Assembly (NCBI GenBank): GCA_963697675.1
Contig: CAVOOW010000001.1
Location: forward strand, 1-64,000
DNA length: 64,000 bases
Origin: CAVOOW01 sp963697675
GTDB lineage: Bacteria > Actinomycetota > Actinomycetes > JACCUZ01
Direction of reading: 5' to 3'
Shown: in pieces, positions 8,488 through 16,377 of the stretch
Position numbering within the stretch: the first letter of the stretch is position 1
Layout: the number at the start of each line of letters is the position of its first letter
Program-made: the position numbers and the translations under genes
The notes under the pieces: model-generated
Database searches by the model: none
Told to the model about the DNA's origin: nothing
The model's input: the letters and a program-made list of their open reading frames with translations, nothing else

Positions 8488-9534
8488 CTAGACCTTGACC
8501 TCGAGCACCAAGTTGAACGGCGTCTCGGCGACCCGCCGCAATGTCGTGAACCCGGCACTGGTGACGATCTCCCGCAGCCGGGTTTCACCGGCCTGTGCTC
8601 CGAGCGCGGTTCCCTCATCCTGGGACAGGGAACTCGGGGTGCAGAGCAGGGTCGAGAAGCCGTAGTAGGCGGCGCCGACCGGATTGAGGTTGTCGGTGAG
8701 GTCGTCGTCGGCGAACGGCTCGATGAGCATCAAGGTCCCGCCGGGAGCGAGGTGCTCGCGGACGTGGGCGCAGGCGCCGGCTGGGTCGCCCATGTCGTGT
8801 AGGCAGTCGAAGAAGCAGACCAGGTCATAGCTGCCCTCAAACGTCGTCGCCGAGGCAACGTCGAAGCGCACCCGGTCGGCGAGTCCGGCGTCAGCGGCTC
8901 GTTTGCGAGCGGCGTCGATTGACCCGTCGTGCGCGTCGAAGCCGACGACAGTCGATGCCGGATATGCCTCTGCGAGCAGGAGAGTCGATGCCCCGTGTCC
9001 GCACCCGACATCCGCGATGCGCGCGCCGGCGTTGAGTCTTGCTTCGACCCCGTCGAGGGCGGGGATCCAAGCGCTGGCGAGGTTGTTGAGATAGCCAGGG
9101 CGGAAGAACCGTTCGCACCCACCGAGGACATGATCGTCGTGGTCTCCCCACGCGAACCCCTCACCCGTCTGGAACCGGTCGGCAATCGTGTCGGTGGCAT
9201 AGACCGAGCCAACCGCGATCTCGAAGGCGCCGATCACGCACGCCGGGCTGGTTTCGTCGGTGAGAGGTGTCGCGTGCTCGTCGGGAAGGGAGAACCGATT
9301 GTCGCCGTCGTAGGACAGATAGCCCCGTGCCGCTTGAGCGCTCAGCCACTCACGCACGTACCGCTCATGAGTCCCTGTGCGCGTCGCCAGCTCGGTCGGG
9401 GTGATTGACCCCGTCCCGGCCATCGCGCGATACAACCCGAGCTTGTCGCCGATGACCACCATGGCGCCGCCGAGTACCGCTCCGACGTCGCCGACTGCCC
9501 TCTCGACGAAGTCCATCATCTTGGTCTCGTTCAT
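8488..9534 (-). CDS. Class I SAM-dependent methyltransferase with N-terminal winged helix
   Basis: A 348-residue protein. Residues 1-100 form a dimerisation/winged-helix region (MVVIGDKLGLYRAMAG, then HERYVREWLSAQAARGYLSY). The SAM-binding domain follows with motif I IADVGCGHGAS near 170, motif II in VVGFDAHDGS, and DLVCFFDCLHDMGDP, then APGGTLMLIEPF. This is the layout of O-methyltransferase-like proteins such as mycobacterial Rv1403c. The ATG has AAGGA seven bases ahead. It lies 15 bases downstream of the NrtS-like gene on the same strand and is probably cotranscribed with it. The methyl acceptor is unknown. Confidence 0.85.
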   Translation of the reverse strand: MNETKMMDFVERAVGDVGAVLGGAMVVIGDKLGLYRAMAGTGSITPTELATRTGTHERYVREWLSAQAARGYLSYDGDNRFSLPDEHATPLTDETSPACVIGAFEIAVGSVYATDTIADRFQTGEGFAWGDHDDHVLGGCERFFRPGYLNNLASAWIPALDGVEARLNAGARIADVGCGHGASTLLLAEAYPASTVVGFDAHDGSIDAARKRAADAGLADRVRFDVASATTFEGSYDLVCFFDCLHDMGDPAGACAHVREHLAPGGTLMLIEPFADDDLTDNLNPVGAAYYGFSTLLCTPSSLSQDEGTALGAQAGETRLREIVTSAGFTTLRRVAETPFNLVLEVKV

Positions 9535-9549
9535 TTCGTTGTTCCTTCC

Positions 9550-9828
9550 CTAGGGTCTCGTCCGCGACGTCGTTTGGACGGCGCCACGTCGGGTCGCCGA
9601 CAGCAGGCCGAAGTTGGAGACGAGCAACGGAGTCAGATAAGTGAGTGCAGCCTTGAACCAGACGAGCGCCGTCGCGTGTCCTGCGAGGATCACGCCGAGC
9701 TGGTTCATGGCGAAGAACGCCGTGCCCACGATCAGTGCGACGGACAGCGTCCGCTTGAGATGTTGTGGCGCAAGGACGACACGGAGAAGCTCGCGTCCGG
9801 TGGACCACGCTGCCGCTGATTCGTTCAT
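9550..9828 (-). CDS. NrtS-like small membrane protein
   Basis: A 92-residue protein with two predicted membrane helices (TLSVALIVGTAFFAMNQLGV and ALTYLTPLLVSNFGLLSA) joined by a short loop. Length, the early Asn in AMNQ and the YLTPLLVSNFGLL segment fit the NrtS family, small proteins linked with nitrate/nitrite transport. No nitrate genes lie nearby, so transport of nitrate is uncertain here. No strong ribosome site precedes the ATG. It heads the unit with the methyltransferase. Confidence 0.65.
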   Translation of the reverse strand: MNESAAAWSTGRELLRVVLAPQHLKRTLSVALIVGTAFFAMNQLGVILAGHATALVWFKAALTYLTPLLVSNFGLLSATRRGAVQTTSRTRP

Positions 9829-9863
9829 ATCGCGAAGGTAGGCAGCGTCGGCTGGAGATACCT

Positions 9864-9877
9864 CCGTATAGATACGG
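9864..9877. promoter_or_regulatory. Palindrome upstream of the nrtS-methyltransferase unit
   Basis: CCGTAT-AG-ATACGG is a perfect dyad 36 bases before the NrtS-like ATG. It lies in the 57-base gap after the stop of the hydrolase-LuxR regulator, so an operator for that or another regulator is possible. Confidence 0.35.
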
Positions 9878-9885
9878 GACTTCGG

Positions 9886-10977
9886 CTAGATCCCGAGCTC
9901 TGCAGCCCTGCGTATCAGCTCTGTCTTCGAGCTGACTCCGAGCTTGCGATAGACGTTGACCAAGTGGCTCTCGACGGTGCGCTTGCTCACACTGAGCTGG
10001 TTGGCCATCTCGGTCGCAGTCTCACCCCGTGACGCCAGCAGGGCGACCTCGCGTTCGCGGCGGCTGAGCGCGCCTACTCCGATGCTGGTCCGACGCCGGG
10101 GCCGACTGATGCGACCGGTCAGGAACACCTCTATCTCGTCCGCGATCGCGTCGACGTCACCGAGCCAGGGTCGGTGGTCAGATCCAGGCAACTCGACGTA
10201 GTTGGCCGCGGGGATGTGCTCCGCGAGATAACGCGCGTGACCGACGTCGATCCACGTGTCCCCTGCCCGGTGCAAGATGAGAGTCGGCCGGTCGATCCTC
10301 GGAAGCACATCTCGAACGTCCATCCGCATGTTCATGCGGATTGCGTTCTGCGCCATGGCCGGGCTCGCTGCCATCCGCAGGTAACGCGCCCACCACTTGC
10401 GGTGGCGGGCATCGTCTGAGGCACTCGGTCGTCCGCCGTCCCACCATTCGCCGGACGACCAGGCGCGGTCCATACCGCCGACCACCTCGTCCAGCTGCTC
10501 GGCCGAGGGACCGTAGGGATAGTCCGGTCCGGACAGCCGCCGAGCCCAGGACCCGTAGATGATCAGGCGCTCGGTCCGCTCGGGGTGCGCAAGCGAAAAC
10601 AATAGGCTGAGTGTTCCCCCCTCTGAGATCCCGAAGATGCTGCCCCGGGCTGACCCCGCCGCATCCATGACAGCGCGGATGTCGTCCATCCGCTCCTCCA
10701 TCGAGGGCGGGCTGGCAACCGGATCCGACATTCCCGTCCCCCGCTTGTCGAACATGATCAGGCGCGAAAACGAGGCCAGGCGACCCAGAAAATGAGCCAG
10801 CCGGGGTTCCTCCCAGGCCACCTCCACATGGGAGACGAAGCCCGGCACGAGAATCAAGTCGGTGGGCCCGTCGCCCACGATCTGGTAGGCGATGCTGACT
10901 GCACCGCTCTTGGCGTACTGCGTCTCCGCCTGCACGATGCGCTCCAGGTCCTGAACTTCCCGCCCACCCCCCGACAC
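9886..10977 (-). CDS. Alpha/beta hydrolase fused to LuxR-type DNA-binding domain
   Basis: A 363-residue two-domain protein. Residues 20-280 are an alpha/beta hydrolase: FDKRGTGMSDP, nucleophile elbow GISEGG, acid region LILHRAGDTWID and histidine in ELPGSDHRPWLG. Residues 300-363 are a GerE/LuxR helix-turn-helix (LSRREREVALLASRGETATE, then VSKRTVESHLVNVYRKLGV). The hydrolase domain probably acts as a ligand sensor or converts the signal that controls DNA binding. The start is GTG at 10977. Downstream on the same strand come nrtS-like and methyltransferase genes with a palindrome between, so local control is plausible. Similar fusions are common in actinobacteria; their ligands are mostly unknown. 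Confidence 0.85.
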   Translation of the reverse strand: MSGGGREVQDLERIVQAETQYAKSGAVSIAYQIVGDGPTDLILVPGFVSHVEVAWEEPRLAHFLGRLASFSRLIMFDKRGTGMSDPVASPPSMEERMDDIRAVMDAAGSARGSIFGISEGGTLSLLFSLAHPERTERLIIYGSWARRLSGPDYPYGPSAEQLDEVVGGMDRAWSSGEWWDGGRPSASDDARHRKWWARYLRMAASPAMAQNAIRMNMRMDVRDVLPRIDRPTLILHRAGDTWIDVGHARYLAEHIPAANYVELPGSDHRPWLGDVDAIADEIEVFLTGRISRPRRRTSIGVGALSRREREVALLASRGETATEMANQLSVSKRTVESHLVNVYRKLGVSSKTELIRRAAELGI

Positions 10978-11104
10978 GCAACAGTTTGATCCCCTCGAAG
11001 TCTCCGATCCATGCAGCGCGCTCGCTCCTCCGACTCAAACACTCAAGCCCTCAGCAGTTGATCCCGCCAACAATGCGGCAGCGGCAGCTAAACGCGCCTC
11101 ATCG

Positions 11105-11482
11105 TTACGCGCCGGCCGAAAACTCCGGTTGCGGCGATCGCTGGCGCGTGCGTAGTGCAAGTACGGAACCGACGACCACGGCGAGGCCGCCCGCGAGTCC
11201 GACTAGGTCCCAGAACAGCGTCCCGACAGATCCGTCGTCGCCCAGGTCAGCGACGCAGTATCCAACCTGCTCGAGGCTGTGCAGCAGGCCGACGACGAGT
11301 GACACGACCAGTGCCGGGCGGCTGGCTCGTACGTACACCCAAGCCCCCATCACGGTGGCGATGGCTGCAAAGACAAGGCCGGCGCCCAACTCGTCGGCAA
11401 CGAAGATCATGATGATGCCGAACGCGGTGGTGATGGCCCAGCCGAGCACCGTGAGCTTGATGGAGCGATCGAAGATCGACAT
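11105..11482 (-). CDS. Four-helix small membrane protein
   Basis: A 125-residue protein made of four hydrophobic segments (LTVLGWAITTAFGIIMIFVA, GAGLVFAAIATVMGAWVYVR, PALVVSLVVGLLHSLEQV, LFWDLVGLAGGLAVVVGSVL). A GAGAGGAAA site precedes the ATG. It lies just downstream of the likely PadR operator (11512-11531) and of the padR-membrane gene pair on the same strand, so it is probably controlled by PadR. No enzymatic motif is visible. Confidence 0.7.
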   Translation of the reverse strand: MSIFDRSIKLTVLGWAITTAFGIIMIFVADELGAGLVFAAIATVMGAWVYVRASRPALVVSLVVGLLHSLEQVGYCVADLGDDGSVGTLFWDLVGLAGGLAVVVGSVLALRTRQRSPQPEFSAGA

Positions 11483-11511
11483 GGGGTTTCCTCTCCCTCA
11501 GGAAACCTACT

Positions 11512-11531
11512 TTAGGAAGATACCTTCCTAA
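11512..11531. promoter_or_regulatory. Candidate PadR operator, perfect copy
   Basis: TTAGGAAG-ATAC-CTTCCTAA has perfect eight-base arms. It overlaps the stop codon of the preceding gene and lies 30 bases before the four-helix membrane gene. The core TAGGAAGATA recurs just upstream of the padR gene itself. Confidence 0.6.
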
Positions 11532-12204
11532 GGTCAACCCTCAATAGCCAAACAACCGCCTGCACCGTGATTGCCAGCAGATAGGCGACCAGGGCGACAC
11601 CGAAGAAGCCCCACGCCAATGCGGACACGGTGGACAGCTCGTTGGGGACGAAACGCCAGACCCCTGCCAGAGCCCAGAGGAAGCTCATCACGCACACCAG
11701 GAAAGGTCGCACGCGGCGCGCGCCGACGCGGCGCAGTGCACCAAGACTCGGCCTCAGGTAGGCGAGCGACACCAGCCCGAAGGCCACCACCACGGCACAG
11801 CCCACCAGGGCCGCCAGTCCCAGCGCGCCAGCGGCACTCCACCGGTGAACGTCACCGCGAGTCCGGGTCCCGTCCGCCACCAGCCCGAGGGGTATCAGCA
11901 CCAACAAGGCCGCGGCGTAGACGGTCGCCGGGTGCTGCAGGTGCCAGCGCAGCCGACCGGGCGCCTGCTCCACCTCGACTCGCCAGGCGAGATCGGCGGG
12001 CATCCCGCGGACCAGCCGGCCGGCGATCTCCCAACTGACCCGCCGCGCCGGTGTCCCCCGTGCTGCTGCGGCCGCTGCCTGCTCGTGCAGGTCGGACTCG
12101 ACCTCCCCCCGCCGATCGGCAGCCTCGTCGACCGGAGCCGTACGTGTGTATACGTCGACCCACCACGCCGCGAGGCCCGCGCTGCGTGGACGCCCACTGG
12201 TCAT
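11512..12204 (-). CDS. Membrane protein of a PadR-controlled operon
   Basis: A 230-residue protein. Residues 1-85 are soluble and charged (AADRRGEVESDLHEQAAAAA), resembling the permease-prefix/HAAS-like segment that often follows PadR genes. Five or so hydrophobic segments follow (YAAALLVLIPLGLVADG, AALVGCAVVVAFGLVSLAYL, VRPFLVCVMSFLWALAGVW, WGFFGVALVAYLLAITVQAV). Its ATG overlaps the padR stop in an ATGA, so translation is coupled. PadR-linked membrane proteins of this kind are thought to act in envelope stress or drug response; no substrate can be named. Confidence 0.75.
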   Translation of the reverse strand: MTSGRPRSAGLAAWWVDVYTRTAPVDEAADRRGEVESDLHEQAAAAAARGTPARRVSWEIAGRLVRGMPADLAWRVEVEQAPGRLRWHLQHPATVYAAALLVLIPLGLVADGTRTRGDVHRWSAAGALGLAALVGCAVVVAFGLVSLAYLRPSLGALRRVGARRVRPFLVCVMSFLWALAGVWRFVPNELSTVSALAWGFFGVALVAYLLAITVQAVVWLLRVDLRKVSS

Positions 12205-12551
12205 GCCTGGGCCTCCCCCGTTCGCAAGGTGGACTGTTCAGGCGCGTCGGCTGCCGTGTGTGCAAGCGCCGCCTTTCCGGCGGCGGTGATGCGATAGATG
12301 CGCCGACGAGGTCGCGCCTGCTCGACCGCGAGTGACGGGTCCTCCCACTCGGCGTCGAGCAAGCCCGCCTTGCGCAAACGGTCCAAGGCCTTGTACAGAG
12401 TGCCGTGTGACGCCAGGCGGGTCTCACCGGCTGCGTCAGCAAGCTCCTGTGCCAGAGCGAAGCCGTACATGCCCTTCCGCCCCCGGCGCACGCCGACCTC
12501 GAGCACCCTTCGCTCCAGAGGGATCAACGTGCCCTGCTTGCGAAAGGCCAT
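12201..12551 (-). CDS. PadR family transcriptional regulator
   Basis: A 116-residue regulator. The winged helix spans about 10-90 (IPLERRVLEVGVRRGRKGMY, then SHGTLYKALDRLRKAGLLDA and RRIYRITAAGKAAL), the usual PadR pattern with the wing before the GKAAL helix. The open frame extends upstream, but the ATG at 12551 (MAFRKQG) gives the normal PadR length. A TAGGAAGATA box lies 11 bases before this ATG and matches the core of the palindrome at 11512, indicating autoregulation. It forms an operon with the two membrane proteins downstream. Confidence 0.88.
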   Translation of the reverse strand: MAFRKQGTLIPLERRVLEVGVRRGRKGMYGFALAQELADAAGETRLASHGTLYKALDRLRKAGLLDAEWEDPSLAVEQARPRRRIYRITAAGKAALAHTAADAPEQSTLRTGEAQA

Positions 12552-12561
12552 AGCCCGACAA

Positions 12562-12571
12562 TAGGAAGATA
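12562..12571. promoter_or_regulatory. Second copy of the PadR box
   Basis: TAGGAAGATA is identical to the core of the palindrome at 11513-11522. It lies 11-20 bases before the padR ATG, where bound repressor would block transcription or initiation. The second arm is poorly conserved here. Confidence 0.5.
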
Positions 12572-12744
12572 GGTCTCCGCCCGCAAGGCGCGAGCTAACG
12601 AACAGGTGCGGGTTGTCCACGCGAGCATGATCAGAACATCACGCGTCCCAGGCAACCGAAGTGAGCCACCACCAAGAGGGCTCCTGTGGGCAGCTACTCC
12701 TCGTACGACGACCGCTGCTCCTTGGTAGCTCCACTGAACGTCAA

Positions 12745-12779
12745 GCGGCGCGCAATCCCGGGTGGGAGTCGCGCGCCGC
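12745..12779 (-). terminator. Terminator-like hairpin after the FN3 gene
   Basis: GCGGCGCGC at 12745-12753 pairs perfectly with GCGCGCCGC at 12771-12779 around a 17-base loop. It begins 17 bases beyond the stop of the leftward FN3 gene. No T tract follows, which is usual for high-GC actinobacteria. Confidence 0.6.
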
Positions 12780-12795
12780 GAGGCTGTGCTGGGAC

Positions 12796-14301
12796 TCAGA
12801 CGTGAAGGGCGGCACGCATGCTTGCGTTCACAATCCCGGTGAGCTCCTTGTGGTGGTTGCTCTGCCACCGCACGACGGCATCACGGGTCGCGATGTCGAA
12901 CGCGCCCTTGTGTGTCTTGGTCGGCAACAACACGTTTTGAAGCTGACGGACGTTCCAGCCGAGCATGCCCAGCTTGAGCGTGATCGGCTTGGCGGCGGCC
13001 TTGGCGCGGGACATGACGACCGGCTCGGTGTTGGGCCGCGAACGGCCGGCCTTGTTCCGGGCGTAGACCTTCACTTTGTAGGTGCCCTTGGTCAGGCCCC
13101 GGAACTGCACCGTGTGAGTGGCGCCGTCGACGAGTTTGCGCTGGCCGGCGAGCTTCACGATGTATCGGGTGATCGCGCCGTGGTGGAGGTAGCGCGGCGC
13201 AGTGAAGGTCACGATCGCCTTTCCGCCGGTGCGGGTGGCGACAGCCACGTTGCGGGGCGGACTAGGCGCCTTCATGACCGCGACCTGGCCGCGGACGGTT
13301 ACCCGCCTCGTGGCCTCCACGGACTGGCCGTTGACGTTGAACCCGCTCACTGCGACCGTGTGCGATCCGGCCGGGACGCCCGTGAAGGTCGCCGTCCGGT
13401 CAGATGCCGAGACCCACGCGAAGAAGTCCGAACCCATGGTGACCTGGTAGTCGGTGACGGGGAAGCCGCCATCCGAGGTCGGTGCATCCCAGGTGATCGT
13501 GACCTTGTGGGCCGCGGGGTTGGTGGCGGCCAGGTGGGTGGGCGCGCTGGAGACGGTGCTTCGCACCAGTGGTGCCGGATCGGTGCTCGTTAGGTAACCG
13601 GGGTATCGCGAGCTGTTGACCGCGTTCACCGTGACGATGAAGTCACCGTGGTTGAAGGCGAGGCTCCCGAAGGTGTAGTCCCGGCCGGTGGCGTCGATGA
13701 TCTGTCCGTTCCAGTAGCCGTACGGACCGCCGTAGGAGGGGTCGACGCTGTTCGGGAACTGCAGGCTGACCTGGTATTCCTCGATGGCGCTGTCGCCTTC
13801 GGAGGTCGGCGGGTCCCAGGTGATCCGTACGATGCCGTCGCCGTCGTTGTGCGCGACCACGTTCAGAGGCGCGCTGGGCACGCTGGTGTTGAGCGTCGAA
13901 ACGTAGGTGAGGGGTTCCGAGGTGGCGGACCCGTGCGAGTTCTTTGCCGTCACGGTGACGTCGTAGGTGCCCGGGGGCACACTCAAGACAAGTGTCGTGT
14001 TGAAGTCCTCGTTGAGGGTGGAGGCCGACCGATGGTCGGCGCTGACGCCGTCATCCATGTTGACGGTGAAGGTGTCAGCGTCGTCCGTGCCGTCGCCCGC
14101 GCTGGTCGCGTCCCAGTAGACGTAGACGCCTGAGCCGTCGTCGGAGGCCGCGAAGAGGTTGGTTGGTGCGCCCGGGGCGGTGGTCGCCGCAGCCGAGGCA
14201 GACATGGCGGTGAAGCCGCCGGCGCCGAGACCTAAGGCCACAGCGACGAAGACCGCGGCCAGGCGGGTCGCCTTGGCTCGGGTGATCGGGGGGTGGTGCA
14301 T
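12796..14301 (-). CDS. Secreted fibronectin type III protein with C-terminal peptidoglycan-binding-like domain
   Basis: A 501-residue exported protein. The ATG at 14301 begins a signal peptide (RLAAVFVAVALGLGAGG, cleavage near SASAAA) and has GAGGGAG ahead; the frame is open further upstream without a signal. Four FN3 repeats follow, each opening with a P-x-x-P strand and closing with a V-x-A-x-N strand (APGAPTNLFAA, SAPLNVVAHNDG, SAPTHLAATNPA, SPPRNVAVATRT). The last 65 residues (LGWNVRQLQNVLL, FDIATRDAVVRWQ) look like the PG_binding_1 helical domain. It is probably a cell-wall-associated surface protein. It has a hairpin-rich leader and its own terminator. Confidence 0.85.
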   Translation of the reverse strand: MHHPPITRAKATRLAAVFVAVALGLGAGGFTAMSASAAATTAPGAPTNLFAASDDGSGVYVYWDATSAGDGTDDADTFTVNMDDGVSADHRSASTLNEDFNTTLVLSVPPGTYDVTVTAKNSHGSATSEPLTYVSTLNTSVPSAPLNVVAHNDGDGIVRITWDPPTSEGDSAIEEYQVSLQFPNSVDPSYGGPYGYWNGQIIDATGRDYTFGSLAFNHGDFIVTVNAVNSSRYPGYLTSTDPAPLVRSTVSSAPTHLAATNPAAHKVTITWDAPTSDGGFPVTDYQVTMGSDFFAWVSASDRTATFTGVPAGSHTVAVSGFNVNGQSVEATRRVTVRGQVAVMKAPSPPRNVAVATRTGGKAIVTFTAPRYLHHGAITRYIVKLAGQRKLVDGATHTVQFRGLTKGTYKVKVYARNKAGRSRPNTEPVVMSRAKAAAKPITLKLGMLGWNVRQLQNVLLPTKTHKGAFDIATRDAVVRWQSNHHKELTGIVNASMRAALHV

Positions 14302-14759
14302 GGGTGTGACTCCCTCGTATCGGGGCAGCGCTCCGGAGCGCTGGGTTGGAACGCGCCTGAGGTCAGGCGCGGTTAGGGGCGAAGATGGGCATCGCGGACC
14401 GCCAGCCAGCGCGCACCCAGCGCGCACACTCACGCTCACCGCAAGGCAGCAGAACCCCGACCCATCCACAGCCGTGCAGCCCCGTTTTCGCCGTCTTCCA
14501 CGCTCTATCGGCAACTACGCACCAAATCTCCACCCTGAAGTTGCGGCGCTTGCAGACGCGCGGAGTCGCGCCTCGTCGTGCCTATCGGAGCCGGGTCAGC
14601 ACCAGCGACCTGGTTGTGGAGCCGGTTCCCTTTGCGCTCGAGCACGATCGGAGCAGCGCGGGTCCTACTTTCGTACTATTTGGGTAATATTCTTGTTTGC
14701 CGATACATGAGACATAGGAACCGGGCCCGCCGGATCCGACCTACGTCAGATCGGTTTCC
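14302..14759. promoter_or_regulatory. Divergent intergenic region with two tandem palindromes in the FN3 leader
   Basis: This 458-base gap holds no convincing gene. CAGCGCTCC-GGAGCGCTG (14326-14343) is a perfect 18-base palindrome. CGCGCCTGA-GG-TCAGGCGCG (14352-14371) is a second dyad eight bases further from the gene. Both precede the leftward FN3 ATG by 25-70 bases, so they are either tandem operator sites or hairpins in the mRNA leader. An AT-rich patch at 14668-14710, containing TAATAT, is the likely promoter area toward the rightward genes. I did not recognise a known riboswitch. Confidence 0.5.
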
Positions 14760-15086
14760 ATGTCGCAGCCTCACCCCGTTGCCCGTCCCGATGGACCGGC
14801 CGGCACGATCCTCATCGGACCCGGACCGGTGTCGACCCAGCGTCGCGTCCAGTTCGCCGTCCTGCTGCAGTTCGCCGCCCACGCCGGTGCCGATCGAGCG
14901 ACCACGTCAGCGATGTGCCCGGGCACGGATGCCCGCGATCTGGAGTCCGCGCTGGGGTATCTCCTCGACCAGGGATCGCTGGCCGGCCCGACGTGGCACC
15001 TCAGGCCGCTTGTCGCTTTGGCCAAGGACGGCTTGTTGAGCCTGACCGCGATGGGCCAGCGACGACTCGACGAAGACGACGTCTGA
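14760..15086 (+). CDS. Small hypothetical protein, possibly winged helix
   Basis: A 108-residue soluble protein. The central part (RRVQFAVLLQFAAHAGADRA, then ARDLESALGYLLDQGSLAG, then LSLTAMGQRRLDED) has the helix-helix-wing pattern of a small winged-helix protein. No family was recognised. It is followed after three bases by a second small gene on the same strand, suggesting a two-gene operon. No strong ribosome site is seen before the ATG. Confidence 0.5.
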   Translation: MSQPHPVARPDGPAGTILIGPGPVSTQRRVQFAVLLQFAAHAGADRATTSAMCPGTDARDLESALGYLLDQGSLAGPTWHLRPLVALAKDGLLSLTAMGQRRLDEDDV

Positions 15087-15089
15087 CCC

Positions 15090-15341
15090 ATGACACGGCC
15101 GGCAAAAGCCTCCGAGTGGGAGAAGTCTCGGAAAGCCAGCAGGGCTGCCGAACGTGCCTGCGTCGAAGAGTTGGCTTGCTACCTGGAAGGCCCCGCCCGG
15201 ATGGGCGACGACCCGCTGCCGCCGGAGCAGACGCTCGACTTCGATGGTCTCGCCGAGCTTCGACGACTCTTCGAGGCATCGGCCGAAGCGAGAAACCGAG
15301 AGCAGTCATCCCTCAACGAGGGTCGACGGTCCAACTCGTAG
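15090..15341 (+). CDS. Small charged hypothetical protein
   Basis: An 83-residue hydrophilic, probably helical protein rich in Arg, Glu and Ala (ASEWEKSRKASRAAERACVE, later LAELRRLFEASAEARNRE). It begins three bases after the stop of the preceding small gene and is likely translated by reinitiation. No known domain was recognised. Confidence 0.5.
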   Translation: MTRPAKASEWEKSRKASRAAERACVEELACYLEGPARMGDDPLPPEQTLDFDGLAELRRLFEASAEARNREQSSLNEGRRSNS

Positions 15342-15385
15342 TCCCATCCGCCGGGCCGTGGCGATGCTGGGACGACCAGCGAGGC

Positions 15386-15886
15386 TCAATGCCTGTGCGA
15401 CGCCTCGCTCGCACGAAGGCGGGCTGCGAGGGTGCGCAGAAGAACGAGAGACACCTTCGGCTCCTTGTTGAGCATCTTCAAGAAATCCTTGCTGGCAATG
15501 CGCGCCAGGAGGACCTCGTTCTGTGCTTCGACAGTGGCCGAACGCGGTGAGTTGTCGATGAGTGCCAGCTCGCCGAAGAAGTCCCCCATCCCCAGCTTGA
15601 CCACCCTCTTGCCCGGCGGACGCACGACCGCGTTGCCATCAAGGATGAGGAAGAAGGCATCAGCGGGCTCGCCTTCGCGGACGATCTGGGTGTAAGGCGC
15701 GACTCTCTTGATCTTCGCGATCTTTGCCAGCCCGCGAACCTGTCGCGCTGACAGGTCGGCGAAGATCGGGACCTCGCCGAGCACTTCAGTCCAGTCAGCC
15801 TCCGCCTGCTTGCCCGCCGCGGTTCCCGGAGTCCGCAGGAGTAGGTCACTCACAGCCTGTGCCTGCGTGCCACTTACCTTCGCCAT
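15386..15886 (-). CDS. Cyclic nucleotide-binding domain protein
   Basis: A 166-residue protein consisting mostly of one CNB domain (residues 40-155). It starts with VPIFADLSARQVRGLAK and contains IVREGEPADAFFLILDG. The phosphate-binding cassette reads GDFFGELALIDNSPRSATV, with the Gly-Glu-Leu and Arg expected for cAMP/cGMP binding. There is no C-terminal helix-turn-helix, so it is not a CRP-type regulator by itself and may act as a partner or sensor protein. It is convergent with the two small genes upstream. Domain assignment is firm; the ligand is inferred. Confidence 0.85.
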   Translation of the reverse strand: MAKVSGTQAQAVSDLLLRTPGTAAGKQAEADWTEVLGEVPIFADLSARQVRGLAKIAKIKRVAPYTQIVREGEPADAFFLILDGNAVVRPPGKRVVKLGMGDFFGELALIDNSPRSATVEAQNEVLLARIASKDFLKMLNKEPKVSLVLLRTLAARLRASEASHRH

Positions 15887-16377
15887 GGCCCGGGAGGCTA
15901 CCGCGCTCGGCTGGATCGTGTAACAACATTCGTCGGTTCATCTCGAGGACTGCATCGTCTTCAGCCGGTCCGCGGTGTGGTGTTGGCGCCGCGTGCTAGC
16001 GCCGCCATCCAAGAGGCGATGGGACGTCTCCGGATACGACCGCGACGAGACGCGAAACCTCCCGCATCACAGCAAGTTGACTTCGGTGATTCGTTGATGA
16101 TCTGGAGCACGACAATGACGGTGGAAGCCGTCCCGATTCGCACCACGAACACTTGGACGAGAACGAGGTGCTTGGCGCTTGGCGCAACGCGCGGCTCCTC
16201 GACCTCGATCCAGTCTTTCCGAATCGCGCTATGTTGCCGTTCGGCGAGGCCAAAGCGATCGGCGTGGACCAACTCTTGAAGCTTCTCAAGAACGAAGAGG
16301 TCTTCGACGATGCCCGGCGAGCGGTCTTGGCTTGCAAGCAGTTTCACAGCGGAGATTCGATCCGAAACGGCGTGCGA
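15887..16377. other. Stretch without a decidable gene
   Basis: Two overlapping open frames occupy this stretch: 16153-16491 on the + strand from a TTG codon (112 residues, VDQLLKLLKNEEVFDDARRA) and 15961-16347 on the - strand from a GTG codon (128 residues). Both have moderately high third-position GC, neither has a ribosome site and neither shows a known domain. The + frame is preceded at once by a stop and then runs in coding-like sequence, so it could be the tail of a lost gene. Confidence 0.3.

Noticed and set aside
15961..16347. Minus-strand 128-codon gene
   Set aside because: It competes with a + frame of equal quality over the same bases; neither has a domain or start signal, so no gene was called.
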